Shown here: positions 23,458-31,147 of the stretch, piece by piece
Layout: each line of letters starts with the position of its first letter
Numbering within the stretch: the stretch's first letter is position 1
NCBI RefSeq assembly: GCF_947503125.1
Contig: NZ_CANNCR010000002.1
Location: 124,001-188,000, forward strand
Direction of reading: 5' to 3'
DNA from: an uncultured Metabacillus sp.
GTDB lineage: Bacteria > Bacillota > Bacilli > Bacillales > Bacillaceae
Length of the DNA: 64,000 nucleotides
Notes under the pieces: generated by a model
Told to the model about the DNA's origin: nothing
The model's input: only the letters and a program-made list of their open reading frames with translations
Databases searched by the model: none
Program-made: the position numbers and the translations under genes

Positions 23458-23877
23458 ATGAGAATACCTATAAAAGGAGTTAAGACATTTCACAATGAAG
23501 AATCAGAAAGTGTATATTTTTACAACGAGGAAATGTTGGATAATGGCATCCTAATTGAAGAAAGTACTTTGTTGTTGCATGACAGTGTAGAGACTATGAT
23601 CACCGTTTATTATATAAATAAAGTAGCTGACATTGAATTAGATGCTGCCAGTTATATCATGTATTGGGGAGAATTATTAGAACCTATTCAAACCTATGGA
23701 ATTATTAAAAATATTTATGAATTATACAATGAAAATTCTTCCAAAGATTTTGTGGAAATCATGTATAATATGAGTAGTCAAAGTACATCGTCTTCAATGC
23801 AATCTTTAGAAAAGAACGGTAGGGAAATATTTAATCACATTAAACAAAATTTTGAAATTGTAAAAAGTAATATTTAA
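23458..23877 (+). CDS. hypothetical protein, 139 aa
   Basis: AAAGGGTG precedes the ATG. The first 50 residues are beta-rich, the rest mostly helical with a Ser-rich stretch (SSQSTSSSMQS). No family recognised. Confidence 0.75.
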   Translation: MRIPIKGVKTFHNEESESVYFYNEEMLDNGILIEESTLLLHDSVETMITVYYINKVADIELDAASYIMYWGELLEPIQTYGIIKNIYELYNENSSKDFVEIMYNMSSQSTSSSMQSLEKNGREIFNHIKQNFEIVKSNI

Positions 23878-23917
23878 AGAAAATAATCATTTTAATTTAA
23901 AAAAGGAGGAATTATAA

Positions 23918-24094
23918 ATGACTGAAAAATTTAAAAAAGGTGACAGAGTTGAACATAAAAACAGAGGTAAAGGAACTTTTATTGAATATGACATCTTAGA
24001 AGATGATGTATATGTTGAATTTGATTTAGATAGTGATGGAGAAGGGGATACATTGCTAGTCAGTGCTTCGCTATTACGAAAGATAGAAAATTAG
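23918..24094 (+). CDS. small Tudor/KOW-like protein, 58 aa
   Basis: AAAGGAGG precedes the ATG. The sequence FKKGDRVEHKNRGKGTFIEY followed by VYVEFD resembles the small beta-barrel at the C-terminus of PcrA/UvrD helicases and CarD-type RNA polymerase binders. A contact with RNA polymerase or a helicase is possible but inferred. Confidence 0.65.
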   Translation: MTEKFKKGDRVEHKNRGKGTFIEYDILEDDVYVEFDLDSDGEGDTLLVSASLLRKIEN

Positions 24095-24120
24095 GTATTA
24101 TGGGAAAGGGATAAATAATA

Positions 24121-24531
24121 ATGACAAATGAATCAAAGACACTAAAAGAGAAAATTGTAAGCTTTTTAATGAAAACCTCAGTACCTAGAATTCTTGAAGA
24201 AAAGGGAATGATAGATATGGATATTACTGAAAGTAGATTATTTAAAGAATATCCAAGAGTTGCACCGACTGCACATTCATATGGATTATCAGTTGAAGAC
24301 GTTGAATTTTTACTGAATAAAATGGAAAATGATTTATCGGCTTCTGCTTACTTTAAGACAACAGAGCAAAGGCAGAATGCATTAAAAGCAATTCTAATGA
24401 GAGTAGACCAGAATAGAAATGATTTCTTCAATCATATTAATGATCGTTTTAATAATGTAGTACCTGATGAAAAGTTAGAAAAAGATTGTGGAAAATACTT
24501 TATAAAAGCTTATAAGGCTATTTTGAAATGA
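24121..24531 (+). CDS. hypothetical helical protein, 136 aa
   Basis: The gene follows GGGAAAGGG. The product is mostly helical and charged with no known motif. Confidence 0.75.
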   Translation: MTNESKTLKEKIVSFLMKTSVPRILEEKGMIDMDITESRLFKEYPRVAPTAHSYGLSVEDVEFLLNKMENDLSASAYFKTTEQRQNALKAILMRVDQNRNDFFNHINDRFNNVVPDEKLEKDCGKYFIKAYKAILK

Positions 24532-24566
24532 AATTTTAGATTTATTGAAAGGAGGATGAAAACAGT

Positions 24567-24911
24567 TTGCTAATTGTTATTATTGGATTTATAATCTTAT
24601 CTTTTGGGTTGTTTTATATCCCTATAAAAGAAGCAGAATTAACTATTCTTAAATCTAAGACACCTAGGTGGTTTACTTTTTTAGTAGGAGCTTGGGCGTT
24701 AACTACAATGGCTTATATTCCATTTATTTGCAATATTTTCTTAGAAGGATTAGTTAGAAGTGGATATCTTATTTATAGTGCGGGAGAAGGAGCTTTCTAT
24801 TTTTTATCAATCAGTAGTATGATTTTATATGTTATCGGGTTTAAAACTTATACATCAAGATTAGAAACACAAAAAGAAAAATTAATCCAAGAAAATTCCA
24901 ATGTTCTATAA
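24567..24911 (+). CDS. multi-pass membrane protein, TTG start
   Basis: AAAGGAGG lies 11 bases before the TTG; an ATG at 24556 gives only five codons. Three hydrophobic helices (about residues 1-18, 34-58, 72-94) are followed by a short basic coiled tail. Unknown function. Confidence 0.7.
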   Translation: MLIVIIGFIILSFGLFYIPIKEAELTILKSKTPRWFTFLVGAWALTTMAYIPFICNIFLEGLVRSGYLIYSAGEGAFYFLSISSMILYVIGFKTYTSRLETQKEKLIQENSNVL

Positions 24912-24937
24912 AAATTCACATTCAAGGAGCATACATC

Positions 24938-25195
24938 ATGAAAGAACTTACTCCAATGCAGAAAGCATTTTTTGAACTTTGGTTTAGTGGACATAGATTT
25001 TTAACTGATGAAGAAATAAAAAGTAAAGGTAATGGAATGTATAGGGAATCAGAAGGATATGTTGAAGGCTACACAATTGAAGGTTTAAAAAATCTCGCTA
25101 GGAATAAGAAAATGAATTTTGAAGGAATGAAACTGACAGAAGAAGAAGTTGAAATAATGTTTAGTTTTATAAAATTTATGAGACAGTTTAAATAA
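24938..25195 (+). CDS. hypothetical protein, 85 aa
   Basis: CAAGGAGCA precedes the ATG. The product is mixed helical with Tyr/Glu-rich middle. Its stop is followed at once by the leader of the next gene. Confidence 0.7.
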   Translation: MKELTPMQKAFFELWFSGHRFLTDEEIKSKGNGMYRESEGYVEGYTIEGLKNLARNKKMNFEGMKLTEEEVEIMFSFIKFMRQFK

Positions 25196-25222
25196 ATGAT
25201 TGATTTTAAGGAGTGTTTAAAT

Positions 25223-25468
25223 ATGGGAAAATGGTTTTCAATAAATGATAGTAGTTCAGGAGGTAAATCTAAAACAAAATATTGGAGTATTTATGTACAT
25301 GGTAAGAATGAAGATGAAGCATGGGGTAAATTTGAAGATGAAACAGGGTTTGACAGATACCAGATCACTTGTAAATGCTGTGGGGAAGATTTTTGGATAT
25401 CAGAAGTAGAAGATTTAGAGGAAATGAATAAAGAGATTTCAGAAAGAGATTGCCTAATAATCGAATAA
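25223..25468 (+). CDS. small protein with a CxCC motif
   Basis: AAGGAGTG precedes the ATG at 25223, preferred to an in-frame ATG at 25196. The 81-aa product has ITCKCCGEDFW in its middle and an acidic C-terminal helix. The cysteines could bind zinc but only one knuckle is present. No family recognised. Confidence 0.7.
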   Translation: MGKWFSINDSSSGGKSKTKYWSIYVHGKNEDEAWGKFEDETGFDRYQITCKCCGEDFWISEVEDLEEMNKEISERDCLIIE

Positions 25469-25488
25469 AAGTCTAATTTAAATAAGGA

Positions 25489-25605
25489 GTCCCTCAACTC
25501 TGGTTCTATTATTAATTTTTATCAAAACACAGAGCTAATGAGGGACAATTAATACTTTACTGCCAATAAAGTATTTCATTAATAATATTGGCTAAGCAAA
25601 TGCTT
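25489..25605 (+). other. structured intergenic RNA region
   Basis: Between two genes lie four inverted repeats: GTCCCTCA/TGAGGGAC (25489, 25539), with CTCTG/CAGAG inside; AATACTTT/AAAGTATT (25551, 25568); GCCAATA/TATTGGC (25562, 25586); and AGCA/TGCT (25595). The second and third overlap, so they are alternative or form a pseudoknot. AAGGAG sits right before the first arm, and the 25642 gene follows. Confidence 0.6.
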
Positions 25606-25641
25606 ATTATTCAAATTAAATTGAAATTATGCCTTTAAGGA

Positions 25642-25875
25642 GTGATCATCATCAATCCAAATATACCGTTCATTTTATTTTATGACTTAGAACAAGAAGA
25701 TTTAATGGATGTTGTAAACTTAACAAACAATTTAATTATGTTTAATAGCCAGCTAAAGGAATTGGAAAGTAAATACTCCTTAGATTTATATAATAAAAGT
25801 TATATAGAGGTATTGGAAACAATTCAAAACCTGGATAATAAATTATTTGAGTTAATTGAATCAAAGAGTGCGTAA
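25642..25875 (+). CDS. hypothetical protein, 77 aa, uncertain start
   Basis: The frame opens with GTG at 25642, but this touches AAGGAG. The well-spaced position (25648-25651) holds ATC codons, so either a rare ATC start is used or an ATG was lost. The product is helical and acidic with no known motif. The unusual start and the structured leader upstream suggest controlled translation. Confidence 0.55.
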   Translation: MIIINPNIPFILFYDLEQEDLMDVVNLTNNLIMFNSQLKELESKYSLDLYNKSYIEVLETIQNLDNKLFELIESKSA

Positions 25876-25923
25876 GCAGCACTCATACATAATATAGATA
25901 AATATAATGAGGGAGAGGGTATT

Positions 25924-26103
25924 ATGAGAATGAAATTATCTTTATTTGAGAGTGAGAAGTTGGCAAGGGTTGAAACAGTGACATTTCGCTCATTCAAAGA
26001 GAAGGAACATATTGTAAAACAGTTAAGAAAGAAGTATAATGAGGTTAAGATGACATTCTTGGACAACACGATAATCTATCAGTATGTTGAAGAAGAATAT
26101 TAA
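25924..26103 (+). CDS. small basic protein, 59 aa
   Basis: GAGGGAGAGGG precedes the ATG. The product is a charged beta-alpha protein (RVETVTFRSF, then a Lys-rich helix). It ends just before the aimR promoter. Confidence 0.65.
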   Translation: MRMKLSLFESEKLARVETVTFRSFKEKEHIVKQLRKKYNEVKMTFLDNTIIYQYVEEEY

Positions 26104-26133
26104 AAAATAATATAAATAAATTTAATATACATA

Positions 26134-26162
26134 TTGCATTCCCGTCCAATATATAGTACACT
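26134..26162 (+). promoter_or_regulatory. aimR promoter region
   Basis: TTGCAT and TACACT are 17 bp apart. The 16 bases CAATATATAGTACACT (26147-26162) are repeated exactly in front of the comX-like operon at 39957-39972. A TAAATAAATTTAAT copy of the dispersed motif lies about 20 bp upstream (26114 on). Confidence 0.65.
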
Positions 26163-26207
26163 AAATACATACCAAATAATTACCATTATACAAAGCAGGT
26201 GAAACTC

Positions 26208-27374
26208 ATGTCAGATCTAAAACAGATGATGAAAAATAAGTTTGATGAAAACAGAGGCTTACTTAAAGAAGTTGCAATTGCAGTAGGATTAGATAGCTCT
26301 TCAACATTATCTAAATGGTTGGATGATCCTAGGAAAGAATTGGCAGACTTCAATGTGTTAGTTTCTACTGTAAAGTATCTATACCCTGACAAAGAGTATG
26401 ACCTAATAAGCGAACACAGTTTAACGTTAGATCCTAAGAAACAGGCATCCAGACAGGCTTTAGAGTATGCAGATGTCAATCATCTTGGAGAATTAGCAGA
26501 CAGATTAATTATTCGTTTAAAGGAAGCGAAAAATGCTACGAGTAACGAATGGGCAGCCGTGTATGAATTACATAGAAAACTTTCAACTGGTGAATACAGT
26601 GTACTTCAAGCAAATGATAGGTTGTGTGGAATATCAATTAAATCTGATGAAATGAAAGTATTTAGCAAAGTAATGTTTTTATATCAATATCTAAATAAAA
26701 GAGAATTTAACAGATTAGATGAGACTATTTCTTATATTAACATGGATTTAGTGGAAGGTTTCTCAAGTGAATACGTTAAAAACTCATACAGAGCAAGAAT
26801 ACTGATGTTAAAAGCGAATGCTTGTTTGTTTGATAGGAAGTTAGAAGAAACAAGAAAATATGTTAATGAATGCTTAGAAATTACTGATACAGTTAGATTT
26901 TTAGCATTTGGTTATATGAACATGGGCAACACTTATATGTTTGAAAGCTATGATAAAGCTAAAGAATTCTTTTTAAAGGGGTTGGAATCATGTCAACATA
27001 GGGATATTTATAAATATGAGCTAAAATTAAGTTTGTCTTTCTTGGCCAATTACTGGGGAAAGGAAAACAAGTATCTAGCCGAATATTCAGATGATGCAGA
27101 TGATTTACAAGAAATTGCTTTTTGGAATATTAAAAATGGTAACAAGGAAAAGGCATTAGAGATACTAAATAGCACCAATAAAGATGATTTAGACAATTTT
27201 CAATTGGCCTTTGATAGTTACTTTAGAGGATTGATCACCCTAGAGAAAGATCACTTCTATGACTCAATTGAGTATTTCATATTAGCTGGTGATAAGTTCT
27301 ATAGAACTGCGCCACTAATTGAATTAAAAAAACTAGGGGAGAGTGAAAGATCATTGAAGATATTCGCTATGTAA
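26208..27374 (+). CDS. aimR: arbitrium receptor and transcription regulator AimR
   Basis: The 388-aa protein matches AimR in length and layout: an N-terminal helix-turn-helix (about residues 1-50, AIAVGLDSSSTLSKWLDDP) followed by TPR repeats. Family-typical segments include ALEYADVNHLGELADRLI and, near the end, YDSIEYFILAGDKFYRTAPL. In SPbeta-group phages AimR promotes lysis until it binds the AimP-derived peptide. I choose the ATG at 26208, 5 bases after AGGTGA; a GTG at 26199 lies inside that site. The gene is followed by aimP after 37 bases, with the aimP ribosome binding site in a hairpin next to the aimR stop. Confidence 0.95.
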   Translation: MSDLKQMMKNKFDENRGLLKEVAIAVGLDSSSTLSKWLDDPRKELADFNVLVSTVKYLYPDKEYDLISEHSLTLDPKKQASRQALEYADVNHLGELADRLIIRLKEAKNATSNEWAAVYELHRKLSTGEYSVLQANDRLCGISIKSDEMKVFSKVMFLYQYLNKREFNRLDETISYINMDLVEGFSSEYVKNSYRARILMLKANACLFDRKLEETRKYVNECLEITDTVRFLAFGYMNMGNTYMFESYDKAKEFFLKGLESCQHRDIYKYELKLSLSFLANYWGKENKYLAEYSDDADDLQEIAFWNIKNGNKEKALEILNSTNKDDLDNFQLAFDSYFRGLITLEKDHFYDSIEYFILAGDKFYRTAPLIELKKLGESERSLKIFAM

Positions 27375-27376
27375 TT

Positions 27377-27400
27377 ACCTCCTTCTATTTGAAAGGAGGT
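27377..27400 (+). promoter_or_regulatory. hairpin masking the aimP ribosome binding site
   Basis: ACCTCCTT (27377-27384) pairs perfectly with AAGGAGGT (27393-27400), which is the aimP ribosome binding site. The hairpin begins two bases after the aimR stop, so a ribosome ending aimR would open it. This predicts that aimP is translated only when aimR is. Confidence 0.7.
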
Positions 27401-27411
27401 GACAATATACC

Positions 27412-27540
27412 ATGAAAAAAGGAATTATCGTAACATTGGTAGCTGTAGCATTATTTGCTGCTGGTTTTGGACTTGGAGTATCTGTTAAGACAGTTGAAGA
27501 AAAACCACAAATCACATATCGTCCAGGAGTAGGAGCATAA
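27412..27540 (+). CDS. aimP: arbitrium peptide precursor AimP
   Basis: The 42-aa product has a Lys-Lys start, a hydrophobic secretion helix at about residues 5-24 (IIVTLVAVALFAAGFGLG), a polar pro-region and the C-terminus ITYRPGVGA. By analogy with SAIRGA and GMPRGA, the mature signal should be the last six residues, RPGVGA, which keep the Gly-Ala end but lack the usual Arg before it. The gene lies directly after aimR. Exact cleavage is inferred. Confidence 0.9.
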   Translation: MKKGIIVTLVAVALFAAGFGLGVSVKTVEEKPQITYRPGVGA

Positions 27541-27567
27541 GTAAATTAAATATTAGCAGTACATATG
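27541..27567 (+). promoter_or_regulatory. possible AimR operator between aimP and its terminator
   Basis: In characterised arbitrium phages AimR acts just downstream of aimP, before a terminator and aimX. Here this interval holds AGTAAATTAAATATTAG, also similar to the dispersed motif. Assignment is by position only. Confidence 0.35.
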
Positions 27568-27604
27568 AAATGGTGTTTAGTTCTTCAGAACTGAGCACCA
27601 TTTT
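27568..27604 (+). terminator. terminator after aimP
   Basis: AAATGGTGTTTAGTTCT pairs with AGAACTGAGCACCATTT through G/T wobbles, loop TC, then TTTTG. It separates aimP from the gene in the aimX position. Confidence 0.85.
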
Positions 27605-27679
27605 GTAATTTAAAGAGAAAATTCCAGAATTTCAAAAATGAAAAATTGGAATAATTGAGAGACAAGGGGAGAGATAATA

Positions 27680-27883
27680 TTGAAAACTTATTCACTATCA
27701 AAATTACAGAGAGAATATTTCAAAGCGCAGCAAGAAAGATTGCATAAGGATCATGAAGGAATTGTGTGCAACACTTGCTGGACTCCACTACCTGATAGTT
27801 ATTGTTATAAATGTGATCAGCAAGTAGATACTGAACAAGACAGTTTTTTAAATTTAACTGCTGAAGAGTTTAAAGCAGTATAA
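27680..27883 (+). CDS. small zinc-ribbon protein in the aimX position
   Basis: The gene starts with TTG after AGGGGAGAG. Residues 30-45 contain CNTCW and CYKC, two knuckles that can bind one zinc. It occupies the place of aimX, the AimR-controlled locus that promotes lysis, but it is a different-looking protein and the function is not shown. A terminator follows. Confidence 0.75.
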   Translation: MKTYSLSKLQREYFKAQQERLHKDHEGIVCNTCWTPLPDSYCYKCDQQVDTEQDSFLNLTAEEFKAV

Positions 27884-27906
27884 ATGACAAAAATACATAG
27901 TTCTTT

Positions 27907-27930
27907 AAGGCTAGAAACTCTAGTCTTATT
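27907..27930 (+). terminator. terminator hairpin
   Basis: AAGGCTAGA pairs with TCTAGTCTT (one G/T wobble) around a 3-base loop, followed by ATTTG. Confidence 0.65.
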
Positions 27931-27966
27931 TGAACATGTTTTTATAAATAAATTTAATGATTTTAG

Positions 27967-27995
27967 TTGTAATTTAATCCGTTAGCGTATATAAT
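27967..27995 (+). promoter_or_regulatory. promoter of the 28032 operon
   Basis: TTGTAA and TATAAT are 17 bp apart. TATAAATAAATTTAATG, a copy of the dispersed motif, lies about 20 bp upstream (27942 on). Confidence 0.75.
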
Positions 27996-28031
27996 GAAAT
28001 TAAGAAATGAAACTAACGGAGGGATTGAATT

Positions 28032-28211
28032 ATGGAACTTAAAAAGGTGGTGGGTTCTAATGTAACTCATATAGCTGAGGCAAGATATAAAAACTTTAAT
28101 GGAGTTAATTTAAACACAAGTGAAGTTATTGCTAAAGCAGCTAAAAAAAGAACACCAGAGGAAATCAAACGTGAGATGATTAAAGGTTATATGGCATTGC
28201 TAAGTAAGTAA
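28032..28211 (+). CDS. small basic protein, 59 aa
   Basis: ACGGAGGG precedes the ATG. The product has a helical C-terminal half rich in Lys (AAKKRTPEEIKREMIKGYM). It leads a long run of small early-type genes between aimP and the YopP module. Confidence 0.65.
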   Translation: MELKKVVGSNVTHIAEARYKNFNGVNLNTSEVIAKAAKKRTPEEIKREMIKGYMALLSK

Positions 28212-28245
28212 AATAAACTTATCGTATCTGTATGGAGGTGTATTC

Positions 28246-28578
28246 GTGGTGATCTATCAAGATGCAATCGATTATTACGATATAGATAAAAAGTCAATGG
28301 AAGAGCATTTTCAAACTATAGTAAATTTTAAAGAAGATGAATTTAATAAAATTAAAAAAGTTATTGATAATAATATTGGAACAGCTCCTTATGAGAAATT
28401 CGAAGCATTACATACATACGTGATAAATAACATAGATAATGATTTAATTGATATGGGACTAGATGATTTAATTATACATAACAGTGGAATTGAAAATGAT
28501 ATTAGAAACTATTTATTAAATTATAAAGTTAGAATTGAAGAATTGTTCAGCAACATACTTTATTGTGAAATAAATTAA
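28246..28578 (+). CDS. hypothetical protein, 110 aa, GTG start
   Basis: TGGAGGTG precedes two GTG codons (28246, 28249). The acidic helical product ends in NYKVRIEELFSNI, similar to SYRERILELFQ at the end of the 32665 product, so the two may be paralogues. Confidence 0.7.
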   Translation: MVIYQDAIDYYDIDKKSMEEHFQTIVNFKEDEFNKIKKVIDNNIGTAPYEKFEALHTYVINNIDNDLIDMGLDDLIIHNSGIENDIRNYLLNYKVRIEELFSNILYCEIN

Positions 28579-28640
28579 TAAGTAAATTTAATGTAAAATA
28601 AGGATTTGAAACAAATTTATATAACAGAGAGGGTATTGAA

Positions 28641-29075
28641 ATGTCAAATATTGAAGAGTTACTTAACAGAAGACCTAAAAGATGGGTAAATTTGTCCATC
28701 AAAGAATTTGAAAGGGATATAGAGCATTTACAGAATGAGATAAAAGATTTGAGGGAAAGTGAAGATTGGTTAGTTAAAATACGTGAAGACTTATCAGATA
28801 TTGAATTTACACCTAATACATTAACTTTTGCCGTTGCTAAACCGGAAGGCATTTATGAAATGGTTATGGAATTAAAACAGTTACATAAAGAAACTGAAAC
28901 TAATTTAATGGCTGCATATGCTTCTGCTAATTGGCAAAAGGAATTAAGGAAGAAAGCAGAGGACAGAGAAATGTTGTTAGAGAAGGAAAATAAACTTCTT
29001 CGCAAGTTTATAGAAGTCAATGAATTAGATTTATTGATGGAGTTTAAAGATTACTTTCCGAATGGATTAAAATAA
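28641..29075 (+). CDS. coiled-coil protein, 144 aa
   Basis: An ATATAACAG copy (about 28615-28623) and GAGAGGG precede the ATG. Residues 20-40 and 105-130 (KKAEDREMLLEKENKLLRKF) are coiled coil. No family recognised. Confidence 0.75.
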   Translation: MSNIEELLNRRPKRWVNLSIKEFERDIEHLQNEIKDLRESEDWLVKIREDLSDIEFTPNTLTFAVAKPEGIYEMVMELKQLHKETETNLMAAYASANWQKELRKKAEDREMLLEKENKLLRKFIEVNELDLLMEFKDYFPNGLK

Positions 29076-29101
29076 AACAGAAATTTTAAGGAGTGATTAC
29101 A

Positions 29102-29497
29102 GTGGAAAACTGGGAAAAGCAAGAACTTATAAAAGAAAGATTAAATGATTTTTACTATGAAAAACTAAAATTTTGTGGATGTGGTAATCCAGGGGACACT
29201 TTGAAGCTAATCAAAGAATTACTGAATGCAATTAACGATAAATACGTCAATGAAGTTCCTTATGAAGTGCATAAAAATAGAATTCATTCACTATTTGAAT
29301 TTGAAGATAAATCTAAGCCGAAATTGAAGTTTACCGATATTCAAAACGGAATTATTCAATTTGTTATGTATCAATTAGATTTAATCGAGGTATTAGAACA
29401 TGGTGGGTCAATCGGAGGATCTTGGTTAACATCGTATGGTAAACAGATAATGGAGTATTTAAATGAATGTGAGGATATTGACACAGTATTAATCTAA
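29102..29497 (+). CDS. hypothetical protein, 131 aa, GTG start
   Basis: The GTG at 29102 is 9 bases from AAGGAG; the in-frame GTG at 29093 touches it. The product has FCGCGNPGDTLKLIKELL in the first third, a pattern seen in small phage proteins of unknown function. The rest is helical. Confidence 0.75.
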   Translation: MENWEKQELIKERLNDFYYEKLKFCGCGNPGDTLKLIKELLNAINDKYVNEVPYEVHKNRIHSLFEFEDKSKPKLKFTDIQNGIIQFVMYQLDLIEVLEHGGSIGGSWLTSYGKQIMEYLNECEDIDTVLI

Positions 29498-29515
29498 TAA
29501 AAGGAGGTTTTTAAT

Positions 29516-29674
29516 GTGATTGAGAGTTATGTTTATGTAGTTCTTTGGAAATATGATGGGCGTAAAGGAGTAGAAATAGTCTTTAAAGAATACTCCGAAG
29601 CCGAAAACTTTATAGCCACTAAAAGTAATAAAGACTACACAAGTTATGAAATACAAAGAAGTAAAATTCAATAA
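29516..29674 (+). CDS. small protein, 52 aa, GTG start
   Basis: AAAGGAGG lies 8 bases before the GTG. An overlapping ATG gives only ATG-TGA. The beta-rich product has an aromatic core (YVYVVLWKYDG). No family recognised. Confidence 0.65.
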   Translation: MIESYVYVVLWKYDGRKGVEIVFKEYSEAENFIATKSNKDYTSYEIQRSKIQ

Positions 29675-29719
29675 AAGTTTAGTCGTATATAGATATTTAC
29701 ATAACAGGGAGGAATAAAA

Positions 29720-29899
29720 ATGAAAAGTAAATTTATAATAGAAAGTCCATCAGGCTTAGATCGCCTTACTGTAACTGGTGAAGATACAGATTTGTATCCT
29801 GATAAGTATATAACATTGCGAGTCAATGATGGAGAAGATAGTGTAGAAGTAAAATGCTCTGAATTATTAAGAGCACTTAATGCAATTATAGGAGGATGA
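29720..29899 (+). CDS. small protein, 59 aa
   Basis: CATAACAGGGAGG precedes the ATG. The product is a beta-rich acidic protein. Its last bases (GGAGGATGA) serve as ribosome binding site for the next gene. Confidence 0.65.
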   Translation: MKSKFIIESPSGLDRLTVTGEDTDLYPDKYITLRVNDGEDSVEVKCSELLRALNAIIGG

Positions 29900-29903
29900 T
29901 TAA

Positions 29904-30008
29904 ATGGGCTTGATCGCTGGTTTATATTTCGGTTTTATCATCGGTTATATATTTAGATCATGTGTTTATTATAGAAGATGGAAAATCAAGGGCAAGGAAT
30001 TCCTTTAA
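29904..30008 (+). CDS. tiny membrane peptide, 34 aa
   Basis: AGGAGG overlaps the previous gene's end. Residues 2-17 form a hydrophobic helix and the C-terminus is basic (YYRRWKIKGK). Confidence 0.6.
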   Translation: MGLIAGLYFGFIIGYIFRSCVYYRRWKIKGKEFL

Positions 30009-30039
30009 TACGTATACTTTATTGAAAGGGGAAATTTAA

Positions 30040-30252
30040 ATGAAATTTAAAGTAAGTGTGGCATCAGAAGATATCAGTAAATATATATTGTTTCTAAATG
30101 AATTTGATTTTGAATTAAGTGAAGAGTATGAAGATGAGGGCTATATAATTATTAATACTTTAGAAGATTTAATTAAATTGAGAACTAATATAGGGCAAAG
30201 TTTAATTTTAGGGCAAAATTCAATTACAATTTATGATGATTGGATGGAGTAA
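30040..30252 (+). CDS. hypothetical protein, 70 aa
   Basis: AAAGGGG precedes the ATG. The beta-alpha product is acidic in its middle (FELSEEYEDEGYIIINTLED). Unknown. Confidence 0.65.
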   Translation: MKFKVSVASEDISKYILFLNEFDFELSEEYEDEGYIIINTLEDLIKLRTNIGQSLILGQNSITIYDDWME

Positions 30253-30297
30253 TAATTAAAATAAATCATCTATTTTATAAGGAGTTGATTATTATAA

Positions 30298-30696
30298 ATG
30301 AGCGAGAAAATAAATAGCTCTTTTCAAGAATTAAAAGAAATTATCCAAAAGTACGGGTACTCAATTACATTTTCCACAGCTTACTTTAATAGGAAAATTC
30401 AAACAGGAAGTGCTGTGGATCATGGTAGGAAAACAGTTATTACAATGCCTAGAATAACTGAGAGAGAAATAATAGGTGTTTGTCACGAGATAGGACATAT
30501 CATTGATAGACAAAAGACAGGTAAGAAAAGAGATAGAAGTAATAAGTTAATAAGAATGTATGAGGAGATAATCGCTTGGTTATATGCTATTCCAATTCTT
30601 ATAAAATTTAAAACACCTTTAAAACTAACAATACATAACATCTTTTTCTCTTTGTTATCACACTTAGAATATAAAAAGAAGAGGTTGAAAAAATGA
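30298..30696 (+). CDS. HExxH zinc peptidase-like protein, possibly ImmA-like
   Basis: The 132-aa protein has a clear HEIGH motif in IIGVCHEIGHIID at about residues 58-70, followed 28 residues later by YEEIIAW, where a Glu could be the third zinc ligand. This is the build of small ImmA/IrrE-type proteases, which cleave phage repressors to induce prophages. It lies between the arbitrium locus and the YopR-type repressor. Substrate and activity are inferred. The AAGGAG site is about 12 bases from the ATG, a long spacing. Confidence 0.75.
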   Translation: MSEKINSSFQELKEIIQKYGYSITFSTAYFNRKIQTGSAVDHGRKTVITMPRITEREIIGVCHEIGHIIDRQKTGKKRDRSNKLIRMYEEIIAWLYAIPILIKFKTPLKLTIHNIFFSLLSHLEYKKKRLKK

Positions 30697-30836
30697 CTTA
30701 CGCTGATTATTTAGCAATTAAAAAAGCAGTGATTGAAGAGGATGCGACAGTAAATTATGTTAAAGAAAAACTAAACATACCTCATATTGTAGCACGATGT
30801 TTAGTGAAGGATTGGAAAACAGAAAATGGCGAATAA
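30693..30836 (+). CDS. small protein, 47 aa
   Basis: It overlaps the stop of the peptidase-like gene (ATGA), so translation is coupled. The product looks helical (NYVKEKLNIPHIVARCLVKD) and could hold a short helix-turn-helix, but no family was recognised. It is a plausible partner of the protease. Confidence 0.65.
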   Translation: MTYADYLAIKKAVIEEDATVNYVKEKLNIPHIVARCLVKDWKTENGE

Positions 30837-30879
30837 ATAAAATGAAGTTTGTATCTAAAATTAGGAGGTAGGGGAAACA

Positions 30880-31113
30880 ATGTTAATAACATTTGTAGTT
30901 TTTATGATTGCAAATATGATTGCTGCTTTAGTATTACTTCAGAGAGTATGTGAAGAGAAATTTATGGAAGATGGTTTTCAAGTTAAACACATTTTTGTAT
31001 TTACGCTATTTCTTCCAGCTGTAATATTAGTGTATCTTCTAATAGGAATAGCGTATGTCATATACTATATTTATGACAAGATATCCTGGATATTTAACAT
31101 TAGATTATTTTAA
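30880..31113 (+). CDS. membrane protein, 77 aa
   Basis: TAGGAGGTAGGGG precedes the ATG. Two helices (residues 1-21 and 37-65) are hydrophobic. It has no recognised family. Confidence 0.7.
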   Translation: MLITFVVFMIANMIAALVLLQRVCEEKFMEDGFQVKHIFVFTLFLPAVILVYLLIGIAYVIYYIYDKISWIFNIRLF

Positions 31114-31147
31114 TGAAATGGAATTTTTATTGAGAGGTGAACCAGGA

